From Streptomyces sp. HUAS YS2 (GTDB taxonomy: Bacteria > Actinomycetota > Actinomycetes > Streptomycetales > Streptomycetaceae): 64,000 nucleotides of DNA. How positions within the stretch are numbered: the stretch's first letter is position 1; each line of letters starts with the position of its first letter. Location: the NCBI RefSeq assembly GCF_033343995.1, contig NZ_CP137573.1, forward strand, positions 1,488,001 through 1,552,000, written 5' to 3'. Position numbers and translations under genes: made by a program. Shown in pieces: positions 17,437-26,929 of the stretch. The notes beneath the pieces were generated by a model. The model saw only the letters and a program-made list of their open reading frames with translations, was not told the origin of the DNA and did not search any database.

Positions 17437-18292
17437 TCCCGAGACCCAGGCGGGCTGGGTCGCCGACGCCGAGGCGGAGGCCGACGAGGAGGAGATGCCG
17501 CTGTCGCTGAGGCTGTCCATAGCGGACGCCCTCACGCTCGGCAACGCCACCTGCGGCTTCATGGCGGTGTACTTCACCACCACCGGCATCCTCATCCCGC
17601 ACCTCACGGGCAGCAACGAGACCGGCATGGCGCGCAACAGCGCCGCGACGGCCGTGATCCTCATGCTGGCCGCGGCGATCTTCGACCTGTTCGACGGCAT
17701 CGTGGCGCGCAAGCTGCGCTCGTCCCCGATGGGTGCGGAGCTCGACAACCTGTCGGACCTGATCAGCTTCGGTCTGGCCCCGGCCTACTTCGTACTCGTG
17801 TACGGCATGGTCGCGGTCCCGGACGACGCGCAGCAGAAGGTCTCGGCGGTGGCCGCGGTCGTGGTGCTGCTCGCCGTGGTGCTGAGACTGGCGCGGTTCT
17901 CCTGCGTGACCATGAAGGACGGCATGTTCCAGGGCATGCCGAGCCCCTTCGGTGCGCTGACCGTCGTCTCGATCGTGCTGCTCGAGCTGCCGTTCGTCCC
18001 GACGCTGCTCGCGATCATCGGAGTGGCCTGGCTGATGGTGAGCCGGGTCGAGTACCCGAAGCCGCGGGGCATCCTCGCGGTGGCGATGCTCAGCTGGATC
18101 GTCGGCGCGATGGGACTCCTGGCGGCGTGGGCGTTCGACGCCCCGGGCGGCCAGCTGCTGCTCCAGACCGGCTGCGCGCTGCAGGTGGTCCTGGGCGCGG
18201 TCATCCCGCTCTTCGCCACGGCCCGGCGGGTGAACACCTTCCGGGACAACCGGCGGGAGAACCGCGAGGCCCGCGCGGCGCAGGCGCGGTAA
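17423..18292 (+). CDS. pssA: CDP-diacylglycerol-serine O-phosphatidyltransferase
   Basis: A 289-residue integral membrane CDP-alcohol phosphotransferase. The signature DLFDGIVARKLRSSPMGAELDNLSD region (17690-17760) fits D-x2-D-G-x2-A-R-x7-G-x3-D-x3-D, the metal and CDP site. About eight hydrophobic helices follow an acidic N-terminus (AEAEADEEEMP). It makes phosphatidylserine from CDP-diacylglycerol and serine, the substrate of the adjacent Psd. The start is TTG at 17423 or GTG at 17429, both inside the psd 3' end. A 40-bp palindromic terminator follows. Confidence 0.92.
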   Translation: MTVIDPETQAGWVADAEAEADEEEMPLSLRLSIADALTLGNATCGFMAVYFTTTGILIPHLTGSNETGMARNSAATAVILMLAAAIFDLFDGIVARKLRSSPMGAELDNLSDLISFGLAPAYFVLVYGMVAVPDDAQQKVSAVAAVVVLLAVVLRLARFSCVTMKDGMFQGMPSPFGALTVVSIVLLELPFVPTLLAIIGVAWLMVSRVEYPKPRGILAVAMLSWIVGAMGLLAAWAFDAPGGQLLLQTGCALQVVLGAVIPLFATARRVNTFRDNRRENREARAAQAR

Positions 18293-18306
18293 GCGGAGCC
18301 GTTCGT

Positions 18307-18346
18307 CGGAAGGGCCCCGGAGGCGATCGCCTCCGGGGCCCTTCCG
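18307..18346. terminator. 40-bp perfect palindrome, bidirectional terminator
   Basis: A fully symmetric 40-bp sequence (arms 18307-18326 and 18327-18346, centre GCGATCGC) lies between the convergent pssA and GNAT genes, 15 bp from each stop. It should terminate transcription from both sides. Confidence 0.8.
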
Positions 18347-18361
18347 CATCCCCTGCCCGCG

Positions 18362-19372
18362 CTAGGCGAGCTGCTTGTAGTAGAGCGTCGTGGGGCGCAG
18401 GGTGCCGGCCGGGTCGGCGGCGTAGTCCGGGATGACGCCCGCGGGCGTCCAGCCGGCCTTGAGGTAGAGCCGCTCGGCCGGGCTGTCGGTCTCCGTGTCG
18501 AGGACCAGCAGGGTCAGGCCGGCCTCGGCCGCGGCGGTCTCGGCGGTGGCGAGCAGGCGGGCACCGAGGCCCTTGCCCCGGGCGTCGCGGTGGACGACGA
18601 GCCGGGCTATCTCGCCGCGGTGCCGGCCGTTGGCCTTCTTGGTGCGGATCAGCGTGATCGCGCCGTACAGCCGCCGGCCGGGCCCGTACGCGGCCCAGAC
18701 GTCCCGCGCCCCCTGCTCGGCCTCGGCGGCGACGGTGTGCCACCAGGCGGCGGCCTCGGCCGGGTCCAGCGGCGCGAGGAAGCCGATCGACGCGCCGCCG
18801 TCCACGGCGTCCGCGAGCAGGCCGGCGAGTCCGGCGGCCGCGTGGGTACGGATCTCCTCGGGGGCGAGGCGCTCGACGACGGCAGGGCCGAACGGCAGCT
18901 CCATGCAGAGCAGGCCCGGGCGGTCGTCCCAGGGCTCGACGGTGGTGAAACCGAGCCCGACGTACAGACGGACCGCGTGCTCCCGCCACATCCAGACGGA
19001 GAGCCGCACGGCCGGCGCCCCGGCGGCCTCCGCCCGGCGCAGGGCCTCGTGCATCAGGGCGGTGGCGACGCCGCGGCCGCGGGCCGCCGGCTCGACCCAC
19101 AGGCGCTTGATCTCGGGGACGCCGTCGTCACCGGGCGAGGTGAGCACGACCAGGCCGGCGGCCGTGCCCCCCTCGTCCTCCGCCAGCAGGACGACATCGG
19201 CGGCGAAAGCCGCACCCGGGTTCTCCACCTCGACCCGGTACGGGGCCGGGAGGGCGGCCGGCGAGTCGACCGGCACGCCCTTCTCCGCCTCCGTGCCGAG
19301 GTGGTACGCGGCCAGCAGGCCGGATGGTCGCGGGTCGCCGAGGACTTCCCGGACGCGCAGATCCGTATTCAT
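18362..19372 (-). CDS. double-domain GNAT N-acetyltransferase
   Basis: A 336-residue protein with two GNAT domains. The first (about 1-155) has the acetyl-CoA pyrophosphate loop ARGRGVATALM and YVGLGFTTVEPW; the second (about 165-336) has ARGKGLGARLLATAE and YLKAGWTPAGV. Both loops keep the R/Q-x-x-G-x-G/A pattern, so both may bind acetyl-CoA. The substrate is unknown; related double-GNAT proteins include mycothiol synthase, but key features for that assignment are not evident here. The ATG at 19372 is preferred; a GTG at 19387 would add five residues. It is convergent with pssA and lies downstream of the ABC importer genes. Confidence 0.8.
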   Translation of the reverse strand: MNTDLRVREVLGDPRPSGLLAAYHLGTEAEKGVPVDSPAALPAPYRVEVENPGAAFAADVVLLAEDEGGTAAGLVVLTSPGDDGVPEIKRLWVEPAARGRGVATALMHEALRRAEAAGAPAVRLSVWMWREHAVRLYVGLGFTTVEPWDDRPGLLCMELPFGPAVVERLAPEEIRTHAAAGLAGLLADAVDGGASIGFLAPLDPAEAAAWWHTVAAEAEQGARDVWAAYGPGRRLYGAITLIRTKKANGRHRGEIARLVVHRDARGKGLGARLLATAETAAAEAGLTLLVLDTETDSPAERLYLKAGWTPAGVIPDYAADPAGTLRPTTLYYKQLA

Positions 19373-19424
19373 GGGCCCGAGCTTCACAGTCCGTTGTTTC
19401 CCGGATGTGACGGCACGCCGGGCG

Positions 19425-20699
19425 TCAGGGGGTCTTCGGCGTGAAGGACTTCGCCGCTTCGGAGACCGAGGGCTGACGGACCGTACGCATGCCGCCCGGG
19501 ACGGACTTGTCCGGCTGGAGGATGGCGCTCTCCTTCGACGACGGGGCCTTCGGGTCGGTGAAGTCGTGCGTCATGCCGAAGCCCGCGTCGTGGCCGGAGA
19601 TCGTCAGCAGCGCCTTGTCGACGCCCTCACGGCTGAGGTCCTTCGCGGCGCAGGCCTTCTTCAGCGCCTCGCCGAAGACCGCAGCCGCCGTCCAGCCGGC
19701 GACGATGCCGTTGTCCAGGGCGTCCTTCGGGTAAGCGGCCCGGTAGTCGGTGACCAGCTTCTTCGCGACCGGGGTGTCCGCGCCGATGGGCAGGCTCGGG
19801 GAGGCGACGTAGTACATCTTCTCCAGCGCGGGACCGGCCGGCGTGCCGAGCAGCTGCGGGGCGAACGCCGAGTTGTTGCCGATGACCGGGACCCGGAGCC
19901 CGGTCGCGGCCGCGACGCCGACCAGGGAGGCCGCCTGCCGCGGCCCGGCGCTGATCACGATCGCCTTGACCCCGGCCTGCTTGAGCGCCGCGACCTGCGC
20001 AGACATGTCGCTGTCGGTCGGCTTGATCTTCTGCTCGACGACGGTCAGGCCGGCCTTCCCGGCCGCGTGCTCCGAGCCGAGCAGGGCGTTCTCGCCGTAG
20101 TCGCCCTCGAAGTACACGTGCCCGAGCTTGTCGCCGCGCTTCAGGCCCTTCTCCGTGACGAGGAAGTCGACCGCGTTGATCGTCTCCACGTCGTACGTCG
20201 AGCCGAGCACCCGGATGTACGGGCTGCCGAGCAGCGAGGCGGACCAGGCCTGCGGGAGGACGAGCCCCTTGTCCTGGCCGTCGATGCGCTGCTTGACGGC
20301 GGCGACGAAGGGCGAGCCGATGAACTGGGTGTAGCCGACCACCTTCGGCTCCAGTTCGGTGTACGCGGCGAGCGCCTTCTGCGGGTCGTAGCCGTGGTCG
20401 CGCACGGTCAGCTCCAACTGCCGGCCGCAGATCCCGCCGGCCGCGTTGGTCTGCTTCACGTACAGCTGCTGTGCCTGCGTGACGCTCTTGCCGAGGGTGG
20501 CGTACACCCCGGTCATGTCGGTGAGCGCGCCGACCGAGATGGTCGAGTCGGTGACGCCTGCCCCGGCCCTGACCCCACCCTTGCCGGTGCCGGAGCCGTC
20601 GCCGCTCTTCGCCTTGGCGCTGCATCCCGCCGCGGTCAGCGCGACGGCCGCGGCGAGTGCGGCGGCCAGCCCCCGCACGGCCTGTCCTCGGTGCATCAT
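19425..20699 (-). CDS. branched-chain amino acid-type ABC transporter substrate-binding lipoprotein
   Basis: A 424-residue type I periplasmic-binding-fold protein. The N-terminus is a lipoprotein signal peptide with lipobox TAAGC, so it should be anchored outside the membrane. The body begins TISVGALTDMTGVYATLG and continues through two lobes typical of LivK/Leu-Ile-Val binding proteins (for example IKPTDSDMSAQVAALKQAGV, IGNNSAFAP). It delivers an amino acid or related solute to the LivHM permease encoded upstream. The start ATG-ATG has a GGGAGGA site and overlaps the permease stop by 4 bp. The ligand cannot be deduced. Confidence 0.9.
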   Translation of the reverse strand: MMHRGQAVRGLAAALAAAVALTAAGCSAKAKSGDGSGTGKGGVRAGAGVTDSTISVGALTDMTGVYATLGKSVTQAQQLYVKQTNAAGGICGRQLELTVRDHGYDPQKALAAYTELEPKVVGYTQFIGSPFVAAVKQRIDGQDKGLVLPQAWSASLLGSPYIRVLGSTYDVETINAVDFLVTEKGLKRGDKLGHVYFEGDYGENALLGSEHAAGKAGLTVVEQKIKPTDSDMSAQVAALKQAGVKAIVISAGPRQAASLVGVAAATGLRVPVIGNNSAFAPQLLGTPAGPALEKMYYVASPSLPIGADTPVAKKLVTDYRAAYPKDALDNGIVAGWTAAAVFGEALKKACAAKDLSREGVDKALLTISGHDAGFGMTHDFTDPKAPSSKESAILQPDKSVPGGMRTVRQPSVSEAAKSFTPKTP

Positions 20700-21793
20700 C
20701 GTTCCTCCCCTGAGGGTTGTTGCCGGGTGCGCCGGGCGGCGAGCCGGACCAGGCCGCCGGGCAGGAAGAGCACCACCGCGACGACGGCGGCGCCGTAGAG
20801 ATAGCGCGCGGCCTCCCCCGGTGCGATCCCGCCCGTCCCGGGGGCGGAGACCAGGGGAAGCGCGTCGCTGTACCGGTTGAGGAGCTGCGGCAGGAGGGAG
20901 ACGAAGACCCCTCCGATCACCGCACCGGCGACCGACCCGAGACCGCCGATGACGATCATGGCCAGGTATTCGAGGGAGAGCAGCATGCCGAAGTACTCCG
21001 GCACGGTCCGCTGGAAGACCAGCGCGAGCAGCACCCCGGCGAGCCCCGCGTACATCGACGACAGGACGAAGACGGCGGCGCGGTAGCGGGCCACCGGGAT
21101 ACCGAGGACGCCGGCGGCGATCCGGTGATCCCGGATGGCGTTCATGGCGCGGCCGGGCCGGCCGCGGAGCACGCCCCGCGCGAAGAGGGCGCCGGCGAGC
21201 AGCAGGGCGAGCCCTAGGTACCAGAGCTTCTCGGCCGCGCCGAACGGAACCGCCGCGACGACGAGTTCGCTGTCGTCGAAGGTGATGCCGAAGAGGCTGA
21301 GCGGCGGCACGGCCCGGCCGTTGAAGCCGCCGGTGAGGCCGTGCGCGTTGAACAGCACGTGCTGGCCGATGAAGATCAGGGCGAGCGTGGCGATGCCGAG
21401 GTACGCGCCCTGCAGGCGGCCCGCGATCGGGCTGAACACGCCGCCGGCCAGGCCCGCGAGGGCCACGGCCAATACGGCGGCGAGCCAGCCGGGCAGGCCG
21501 AGCCCGACGAGCCTGTCCGCGCCGTCGCCGGCGAAGGCGCAGTAGCCGTACGCGCCGACGGCGAGGAAGAAGGCGTGTCCCATGGAGAGCTGGCCGGTGG
21601 CGCCGGTCAGCAGGTTGATGCCGAGCGCGCCGATCGCGGCGGCCATCGCGAACAGCCCGGCCTGGAGCCAGAACCGGTCCAGGTAGAACGGGAACGCGAG
21701 GAGGACGAGGCAGGCGGCGGCCCACGCCCAGGCGCGGGGGCGGGTGAGGACGGCGGGGATCGTCCGCACGGAGGCGGACGCGGTCTCAGACAC
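20696..21793 (-). CDS. livM: branched-chain amino acid ABC transporter permease LivM-like
   Basis: A 365-residue multi-spanning permease. After a hydrophilic N-terminus come about ten hydrophobic helices; GINLLTGATGQLSMGHAFFLAVGAYGYC is the hallmark LivM segment (21540-21625 region), and the cytoplasmic coupling loop reads GRPGRAMNAIRDHRIAAGVLGI. LivM pairs with LivH to form the channel. It overlaps livH by 8 bp and the binding-protein gene by 4 bp, so the operon is translationally coupled. Confidence 0.92.
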   Translation of the reverse strand: MSETASASVRTIPAVLTRPRAWAWAAACLVLLAFPFYLDRFWLQAGLFAMAAAIGALGINLLTGATGQLSMGHAFFLAVGAYGYCAFAGDGADRLVGLGLPGWLAAVLAVALAGLAGGVFSPIAGRLQGAYLGIATLALIFIGQHVLFNAHGLTGGFNGRAVPPLSLFGITFDDSELVVAAVPFGAAEKLWYLGLALLLAGALFARGVLRGRPGRAMNAIRDHRIAAGVLGIPVARYRAAVFVLSSMYAGLAGVLLALVFQRTVPEYFGMLLSLEYLAMIVIGGLGSVAGAVIGGVFVSLLPQLLNRYSDALPLVSAPGTGGIAPGEAARYLYGAAVVAVVLFLPGGLVRLAARRTRQQPSGEER

Positions 21794-22676
21794 GGGCGAG
21801 CTCCTTCGTGCCGAAGAGTCCGGCCGGACGGATCAGCAGCACCGCGACCATCACGAGGTACGGGGCGAGGTCGCCGATGCCCCGGCCCAGGAAGGTCAGG
21901 TCGCCCTGGTAGCCGGTGGCGAGGGACTCGGTGATCCCGACCAGCAGGCCGCCGACGAGGGCGCCGGTGGTGGAGTCGAGCCCGCCGAGGACCGCGGCGG
22001 GGAACGCCTTCATCGCGGCGAGCGAGGTGGAGCGCTCCAGGCCGGGGGTCGGGAACACGGTGAGGAACAGCGCGGCGACGGCGGCGAGACCGCCCGCGAC
22101 CGCCCACGCGCCGAGCGAGACCCGGCCCAGCCGGATCCCCATGAGGGCCGCGGTCTCCCGGTTCTCCGCCGCCGCCCGCATCGCGACGCCCCAGGAGGTG
22201 AACCGGAAGGCGAGCAGGAAGGCGGTGATGAGGAGGGCCGCGGCCAGGAGCGCGGCGATCCGGGTCTCGGCGATGGAGATCCCGCCGACGGTGACGACGG
22301 CGTCGCCCCAGGGGTCGCCTAGCGCGAGGATGTCCGTGCCGATGCGGCGGGTCAGTTCGGTGGCGAGCAGGATGTCGACGCCGATCGTGACGATGGCGAG
22401 GACGCTGTGGTCCGAGCCGCGGTAGCGGCGCATCACCAGGAACTCGACGGCCGCGCCGACCAGCGCCGCGCCGGCGATGCCGACGAGCAGGGCCGGCCAG
22501 AAACCGATCGAGGAGTGCAGGACGGCGGTGACGTACCCGCCGGCGAGCAGCAGCGAGGCGTGGGCGAAGTTGACGACCTCGGTGGCGCGGAAGATCACCA
22601 CGAAGCCGAGGGCGATGAGGGCGTAGACGGATCCCAGGGACACGCCGTTGAGGAGGAGTTCGGCGAACGTCGTCAC
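21786..22676 (-). CDS. livH: branched-chain amino acid ABC transporter permease LivH-like
   Basis: A 296-residue permease with eight or so hydrophobic helices. The start LLLNGVSLGSVYALIALGFV, then VVNFAHASLLLAGGY and the coupling loop MRAAAENRETAALMGI, are characteristic of LivH. It forms the transmembrane channel with LivM and contacts the LivG/LivF ATPases. It overlaps livG by 4 bp (22673-22676) and livM by 8 bp. The mid-gene GLDSTTGALVGGLLVGITES segment is conserved in the family. Confidence 0.92.
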   Translation of the reverse strand: MTTFAELLLNGVSLGSVYALIALGFVVIFRATEVVNFAHASLLLAGGYVTAVLHSSIGFWPALLVGIAGAALVGAAVEFLVMRRYRGSDHSVLAIVTIGVDILLATELTRRIGTDILALGDPWGDAVVTVGGISIAETRIAALLAAALLITAFLLAFRFTSWGVAMRAAAENRETAALMGIRLGRVSLGAWAVAGGLAAVAALFLTVFPTPGLERSTSLAAMKAFPAAVLGGLDSTTGALVGGLLVGITESLATGYQGDLTFLGRGIGDLAPYLVMVAVLLIRPAGLFGTKELARV

Positions 22677-23470
22677 TCGGCGGCCTCCTCTCCGAGATAG
22701 GCGCGGACGACCGCCGGATCGTTCTGTACGTCGCCGGGGGCGCCGTCGGCGATGCGGCGGCCGAAGTCGAGGACGGTGACGCTGTCGGCGAGCCGCATCA
22801 CCACGCCCATGTCGTGCTCGACCAGGACGATCGAGATGCCGAGGCTGTCCCGGACGCCGGCGATGACGGCGGCGGTGCGGCGGCGTTCGTCGGCGGTCAT
22901 GCCGGCGACGGGCTCGTCGAGCAGCAGCAGCTGGGGTTCCATGCAGAGCGCGCGGGCGAGTTCGGCGAGCTTCTGCTGCCCGTACGGCAAGGCTCCGGCG
23001 GGCTGGGCGAGTTGCTTCTCCAGGCCGACGAACGCGGCGATCTCGCGGACCCGTTCGCGGTGCCGGGCCTCCTCACGGGCGGCGGACGGCAGCCGCAGCC
23101 CGGCGGCGAGGAAGCCGGTGCGGGTGAGCCGGTGCCGTCCGAGGAGGAGACTGTCCTCGACGGTGGCCCGGGGCGGCAGCGCAAGGTTCTGGAAGATCCG
23201 CGCGATGCCGAGCCCCGCGATCTTGTGCGGCGGCAGCCCGGTGAGCTCGTGCTCACCGAAGCGGACGGAGCCGGAGGTGGCCCGGTACACCCCGGACAGC
23301 ACGTTGAAGCAGGTCGACTTGCCCGCGCCGTTGGGGCCGATGACGGCGTGCACGGTGCCGGGCCGGACGGTGAACCCTACGGCGTCGAGCGCGGTGAGCC
23401 CGGCGAACCTCACGGTGACGTCGCGGACTTCGAGGACGGGAACCGCACTGCTGCGGACGTCGGGGGTCAT
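22673..23470 (-). CDS. livG: branched-chain amino acid ABC transporter ATPase LivG-like
   Basis: A 265-residue ABC ATPase. Walker A is GPNGAGKST (near residue 45), the Q-loop region RIFQNLAL, the signature LPYGQQKLAELARAL (the LivG-type variant of LSGGQ), Walker B LLLLDEPVAGM, and the switch His in VLVEHDM. The insertion after RIFQNLALPPRATVED is typical of LivG rather than LivF. It hydrolyses ATP as a LivG-LivF heterodimer to drive solute uptake. It overlaps both flanking genes by 4 bp. Confidence 0.93.
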   Translation of the reverse strand: MTPDVRSSAVPVLEVRDVTVRFAGLTALDAVGFTVRPGTVHAVIGPNGAGKSTCFNVLSGVYRATSGSVRFGEHELTGLPPHKIAGLGIARIFQNLALPPRATVEDSLLLGRHRLTRTGFLAAGLRLPSAAREEARHRERVREIAAFVGLEKQLAQPAGALPYGQQKLAELARALCMEPQLLLLDEPVAGMTADERRRTAAVIAGVRDSLGISIVLVEHDMGVVMRLADSVTVLDFGRRIADGAPGDVQNDPAVVRAYLGEEAAE

Positions 23471-24288
23471 CGGGTCGCCTCCTCCCAGCGGGACAGCGCC
23501 GGGTGGGCCGTCGCCGCGTCGGCGGCGTCGGCCGCCGCGTCCTCGTCGACCACGCCGAGGTAGCGGCGGCGCACCTCGTCGGACGCGGCCAGTGCGGCGG
23601 CCGGGCCGGACAGGGTGACCTCGCCGACCTCCAGGACGTACGCCTCGGACGCGAGCCGCAGCGCGAGCGCGGCGTTCTGCTCGACGAGGAGGACCGCCGT
23701 TCCCTGGGCGTTGATCTCGCGGATCGTGTCGGCGATCCGGGCGGCCATCAGCGGGGCTAGGCCGAGCGAGGGCTCGTCGAGGAGCAGCAGTCTCGGCCCG
23801 GCCATCAGGGCGCGGCCGACGGCGAGCATCTGCTGCTCGCCGCCCGAGAGCAGCCCGGCGGGCTGGCGGGCCCGGTCGGCGAGGACCGGGAACAGTTCGT
23901 GGACGCGGCGGAGCGCGGCGGCCTTCGCGGACCGGTCGCCGGACCCGCCGAGGGCGCCGGCGCGCAGGTTGTCCTCCACCGTCATCCGGGCGAACACCTG
24001 CCGCCCTTCCGGTACTTGGGACACGCCGGCGGCCACGACCCGGTCGGCCGCGAGCCCGTCGAGGGCCCGGCCGCCGAAGCGGACCGTGCCGGACGTGACG
24101 GCGCCGCCGTGGAACGCGAGCGTGCGGGAGATCGCCCGCAGCAGTGTGGACTTGCCGGCGCCGTTCCCGCCGAGGACGGTGACGACGGCACCCTCCGGTA
24201 CGGCCAGCGACACCTGCCGCAGGGCGCGGACCGGCCCGTATCCCGCCGACAGGTCCGCCACTTCGAGGGCGAGTGCGGTACCCCCCAT
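23467..24288 (-). CDS. livF: branched-chain amino acid ABC transporter ATPase LivF-like
   Basis: A 273-residue ABC ATPase and first gene of the importer operon. Walker A is GGNGAGKST, the VPEGRQVFARMTVEDNL segment is the LivF hallmark, the signature is LLSGGEQQMLAVGRAL, and Walker B is LLLLDEPSLGLAP. The C-terminus carries an Ala/Asp-rich tail (DEDAAADAADAA) not normally present. Its start at 24288 follows GGGAA. The upstream 24289-24452 region should hold the operon promoter, but no clear -35/-10 was recognised. Confidence 0.93.
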   Translation of the reverse strand: MGGTALALEVADLSAGYGPVRALRQVSLAVPEGAVVTVLGGNGAGKSTLLRAISRTLAFHGGAVTSGTVRFGGRALDGLAADRVVAAGVSQVPEGRQVFARMTVEDNLRAGALGGSGDRSAKAAALRRVHELFPVLADRARQPAGLLSGGEQQMLAVGRALMAGPRLLLLDEPSLGLAPLMAARIADTIREINAQGTAVLLVEQNAALALRLASEAYVLEVGEVTLSGPAAALAASDEVRRRYLGVVDEDAAADAADAATAHPALSRWEEATR

Positions 24289-24452
24289 GGTTCCCCTTCC
24301 CTGGCCCGTTCGGATGCCGGGGCCTGTTCAGTGGCGATCACCCCAGCAGGACGGAGCCCGCCCGTCCACGCCCGGCGGCCGAATCGCTGCCGCTGACCAG
24401 CGGCGCGCCCGACGGCCTGTGCACGCGCACAACCGGGCGTGTCAGGGGAAAC

Positions 24453-24486
24453 CCCGGGGGCCCGCCCTGCCGGGCGGGCCCCCGGG
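24453..24486 (-). terminator. terminator after EF-G paralogue
   Basis: Fifteen-bp perfect arms (24453-24467 and 24472-24486) with a TGCC loop, 11 bp beyond the stop of the EF-G-like gene. It isolates that gene from the liv operon downstream. Confidence 0.75.
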
Positions 24487-24497
24487 CCCTTCGGCCG

Positions 24498-26540
24498 CTA
24501 CGGCTTCGGGGTGTAGCCGGCCGGGCGGGTGGTGAAGGTGGCGCGGCCCTGGGTGCGGGTGCGCAGGCGGGTGGCGTAACCGAAGAGCTCCGCCAGCGGC
24601 ACCGTCGCCGTGACCACCGTCGTACCGGAGTGCGCGGTCGAGCCGGAGACCCTGCCGCGGCGGGCCGCGAGGTCGCCGAGGACCGGGCCCACGGCGGCGT
24701 CCGGGGCCGTGACCGTCACCTCCGCCACCGGTTCGAGCAGCGTCATGACGGCGGCCCGCAGCGCGTCGCGGAGGGCGAAGCGCGCCGCGGTGCGGAACGC
24801 GAGTTCCGACGAGTCCTTGGAGTGGGTGGCCCCGTCGGTCAGCGTGACCCGCAACCCGGTCACCGGATGGCCCCCGAGGGGCCCCTCCGCGAGCGCGTCC
24901 CGGCAGCCTGCCTCGACCGCCCGGACGTACTCCTGCGGCACCCGGCCGCCCGTGACGGTCGAGGCGAACGCGAACGTCCCGTCCGGCCCGTCCAGCGGCT
25001 CGACGTCGAGGACGACATGGGCGAACTGACCCGCGCCGCCGTCCTGTTTGACGTGCCGATGGACGAACCCGGACACGCCGCGCAGCACCGTCTCGCGGTA
25101 CGCGACCTGGGGCCGGCCCACCGTGACGTCCAGGCCGGCGCGCCGGATCTTCTCCGCCGCTACCTCCAGGTGCAGTTCGCCCTGGCCCGACAGCACCGTC
25201 TGGCCGGTCTCCGGATCCGTCCGCACCACCAGCGAGGGGTCCTCCTCGGCGAGGCGGGCGAGCGCCGACGCGAGCCGGTCGGTGTCGAGGCCCCTGCGGG
25301 CCTCGACGGCGACGGACACGACGGGCGCGGCCGACACCGGCGGCTCGAACAGCAGCGGCGCGCCCGGGGCGCACAGGGTTGCCCCGGTGCGGGCGGCCTT
25401 GGGGCCGACGACGGCGACGATGTCGCCGGCCGAGGCCCGGTCGGTCTCCGTGTTCCGGTCGGCCTGCACCCGCAGGATCCGCCCGACCCGCTCCGTGCGT
25501 CCCGCCGTCGCGTCGAGCACGGTGTCCCCCTTCCGTAGCGTTCCCGCGTAGACCCGCAGGAAGGTCAGCCGCCCGGTGGCGGTCGAATGCACCTTGAACA
25601 CGAGCCCGGCGAACGGCGCGGCCGGGTCGGCGGCCCGTTCCTCCACGGCCCCGTCGAGGGTGCCGCGTACGGACGGGACGTCCGACGGCGACGGCAGGTA
25701 CGCCACGACCGCGTCCAGCAGCGGCTCGACGCCGCGGTTGCGGTACGCCGATCCGCAGAGCACGACCACGGCCTCACCGCCGCACGTCAGGTCGCGCAGC
25801 GCACCGGCCAGCGTCCGCGCGCCGAGCTCCCCGCGGGCGCAGAACTCCTCGAGGGCGGCCGGATGGAGCTCCGCGACCGTCTCCTCCAGGAGCCGGCGGC
25901 GGCGCGCCGCCTCGTCGCGCAGCTCCTCGGGCACGGGGCCCTCCACGCACGCGGCGTCGGCCTCGTCGTCCCAGACCAGGGCGCGCATGCGGAGCAGGTC
26001 GACGACGCCGGTGAAGGCGTCCTCGCGTCCGATCGGCAGCTGCACGACCAGCGGCACGGCGTGCAGCCGGTCCCGGATGGAGGCGACCGCGGTGTCGAGG
26101 TCGGCGCCCGCCCGGTCGAGCTTGTTGACGAAGGCGATGCGCGGGACGCCGTGCCGGTCGGCCTGCCGCCACACCGTCTCGCTCTGCGGCTCCACGCCCG
26201 CCACGGCGTCGAAGACCGCGACGGCCCCGTCGAGGACGCGGAGCGAGCGCTCGACCTCGTCGGAGAAGTCGACGTGGCCGGGGGTGTCGATCAGGTTGAT
26301 CCGGTGGCCGTCCCAGTCGCAGCTGACGGCCGCGGCGAAGATGGTGATGCCGCGGTCGCGTTCCTGCGGGTCGAAGTCGGTGACGGTCGTGCCGTCGTGG
26401 ACCTCGCCGCGCTTGTGGGTGGCGCCGGTGAGGAAGAGGAACCGCTCGGTGAGCGTGGTCTTTCCGGCGTCCACGTGGGCGAGGATGCCGAGGTTCCGGA
26501 TGCGGGAGAGCTGCCGGGTGGAGGAAAGCTGGGTGCGCAC
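24498..26540 (-). CDS. elongation factor G paralogue (EF-G2-like translational GTPase)
   Basis: A 680-residue translational GTPase. GTP-binding motifs are AHVDAGKTT (G1, about residue 20), RGITI (switch I), DTPGHVDF (G3) and NKLD (G4). Domains II, III ([11 protein letters not shown]) and IV ([14 protein letters not shown]) follow, with C-terminal TRTQGRATF. The order is that of EF-G, but sequence details differ from the main housekeeping EF-G, resembling EF-G2/FusA2 and, more distantly, ribosome-protection proteins such as TetM/OtrA. It may act in translocation under stress, ribosome rescue or drug tolerance; none is shown. The GTG at 26540 has an AAAGG site 9 nt upstream; the long open frame to 26843 is rejected because its extra part is not protein-like. 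A small ORF precedes it. Confidence 0.85.
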   Translation of the reverse strand: MRTQLSSTRQLSRIRNLGILAHVDAGKTTLTERFLFLTGATHKRGEVHDGTTVTDFDPQERDRGITIFAAAVSCDWDGHRINLIDTPGHVDFSDEVERSLRVLDGAVAVFDAVAGVEPQSETVWRQADRHGVPRIAFVNKLDRAGADLDTAVASIRDRLHAVPLVVQLPIGREDAFTGVVDLLRMRALVWDDEADAACVEGPVPEELRDEAARRRRLLEETVAELHPAALEEFCARGELGARTLAGALRDLTCGGEAVVVLCGSAYRNRGVEPLLDAVVAYLPSPSDVPSVRGTLDGAVEERAADPAAPFAGLVFKVHSTATGRLTFLRVYAGTLRKGDTVLDATAGRTERVGRILRVQADRNTETDRASAGDIVAVVGPKAARTGATLCAPGAPLLFEPPVSAAPVVSVAVEARRGLDTDRLASALARLAEEDPSLVVRTDPETGQTVLSGQGELHLEVAAEKIRRAGLDVTVGRPQVAYRETVLRGVSGFVHRHVKQDGGAGQFAHVVLDVEPLDGPDGTFAFASTVTGGRVPQEYVRAVEAGCRDALAEGPLGGHPVTGLRVTLTDGATHSKDSSELAFRTAARFALRDALRAAVMTLLEPVAEVTVTAPDAAVGPVLGDLAARRGRVSGSTAHSGTTVVTATVPLAELFGYATRLRTRTQGRATFTTRPAGYTPKP

Positions 26541-26611
26541 GGCCCGTGGCCTTTCGGTGCGTTCGGGAAAGGGCAGCGCGATGTCCCGAACGCAGGGCGT
26601 CTGAAGCGACG

Positions 26612-26746
26612 TCAGGGATGCGTCACGGGATTCCGGAGGCGGGCGCGCAGCCGCCGCCGGCCGGCGGGAGAGGCGAGGATCACGTCGTACCGGAACGGGG
26701 CCCGGGCGGTGACGCGGGGAACGACGACGTTCGTACGGCTGCGCAC
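26612..26746 (-). CDS. possible 44-residue basic leader peptide upstream of the EF-G paralogue
   Basis: A GTG at 26746 is preceded by AAGGGAG at good spacing and opens a frame of 44 codons ending at 26612, 71 bp before the EF-G-like start. The product ([17 protein letters not shown]...) is rich in Arg. A TACACT -10-like element (26797-26802, minus strand) lies about 50 bp upstream. The arrangement resembles a leader ORF that senses translation, which would suit control of a ribosomal GTPase, but conservation is unknown. Confidence 0.35.
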   Translation of the reverse strand: MRSRTNVVVPRVTARAPFRYDVILASPAGRRRLRARLRNPVTHP

Positions 26747-26848
26747 GGTCGGGCTCCCTTCGTCTTCGGTCGTGGCACGGTGATCGGTTCGACGCGAGTG
26801 TAGGGAGCGCCCCGGCCGCGGGCCCAACGGTTTTTCGTCGCAACGCAC

Positions 26849-26881
26849 TTCACCCGGTCCGCGGGGTGCGGACCGGGTGAA
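26849..26881 (-). terminator. terminator between glycerate kinase and EF-G region
   Basis: Fourteen-bp perfect arms TTCACCCGGTCCGC / GCGGACCGGGTGAA with a five-base loop, 49 bp past the glycerate kinase stop. A 17-bp-period duplication (GGCGGGCGACCGCGG at 26894-26908 and 26911-26925) lies between stop and hairpin. Confidence 0.7.
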
Positions 26882-26929
26882 GGGAGAGGGGGAGGCGGGC
26901 GACCGCGGAAGGCGGGCGACCGCGGCGTA

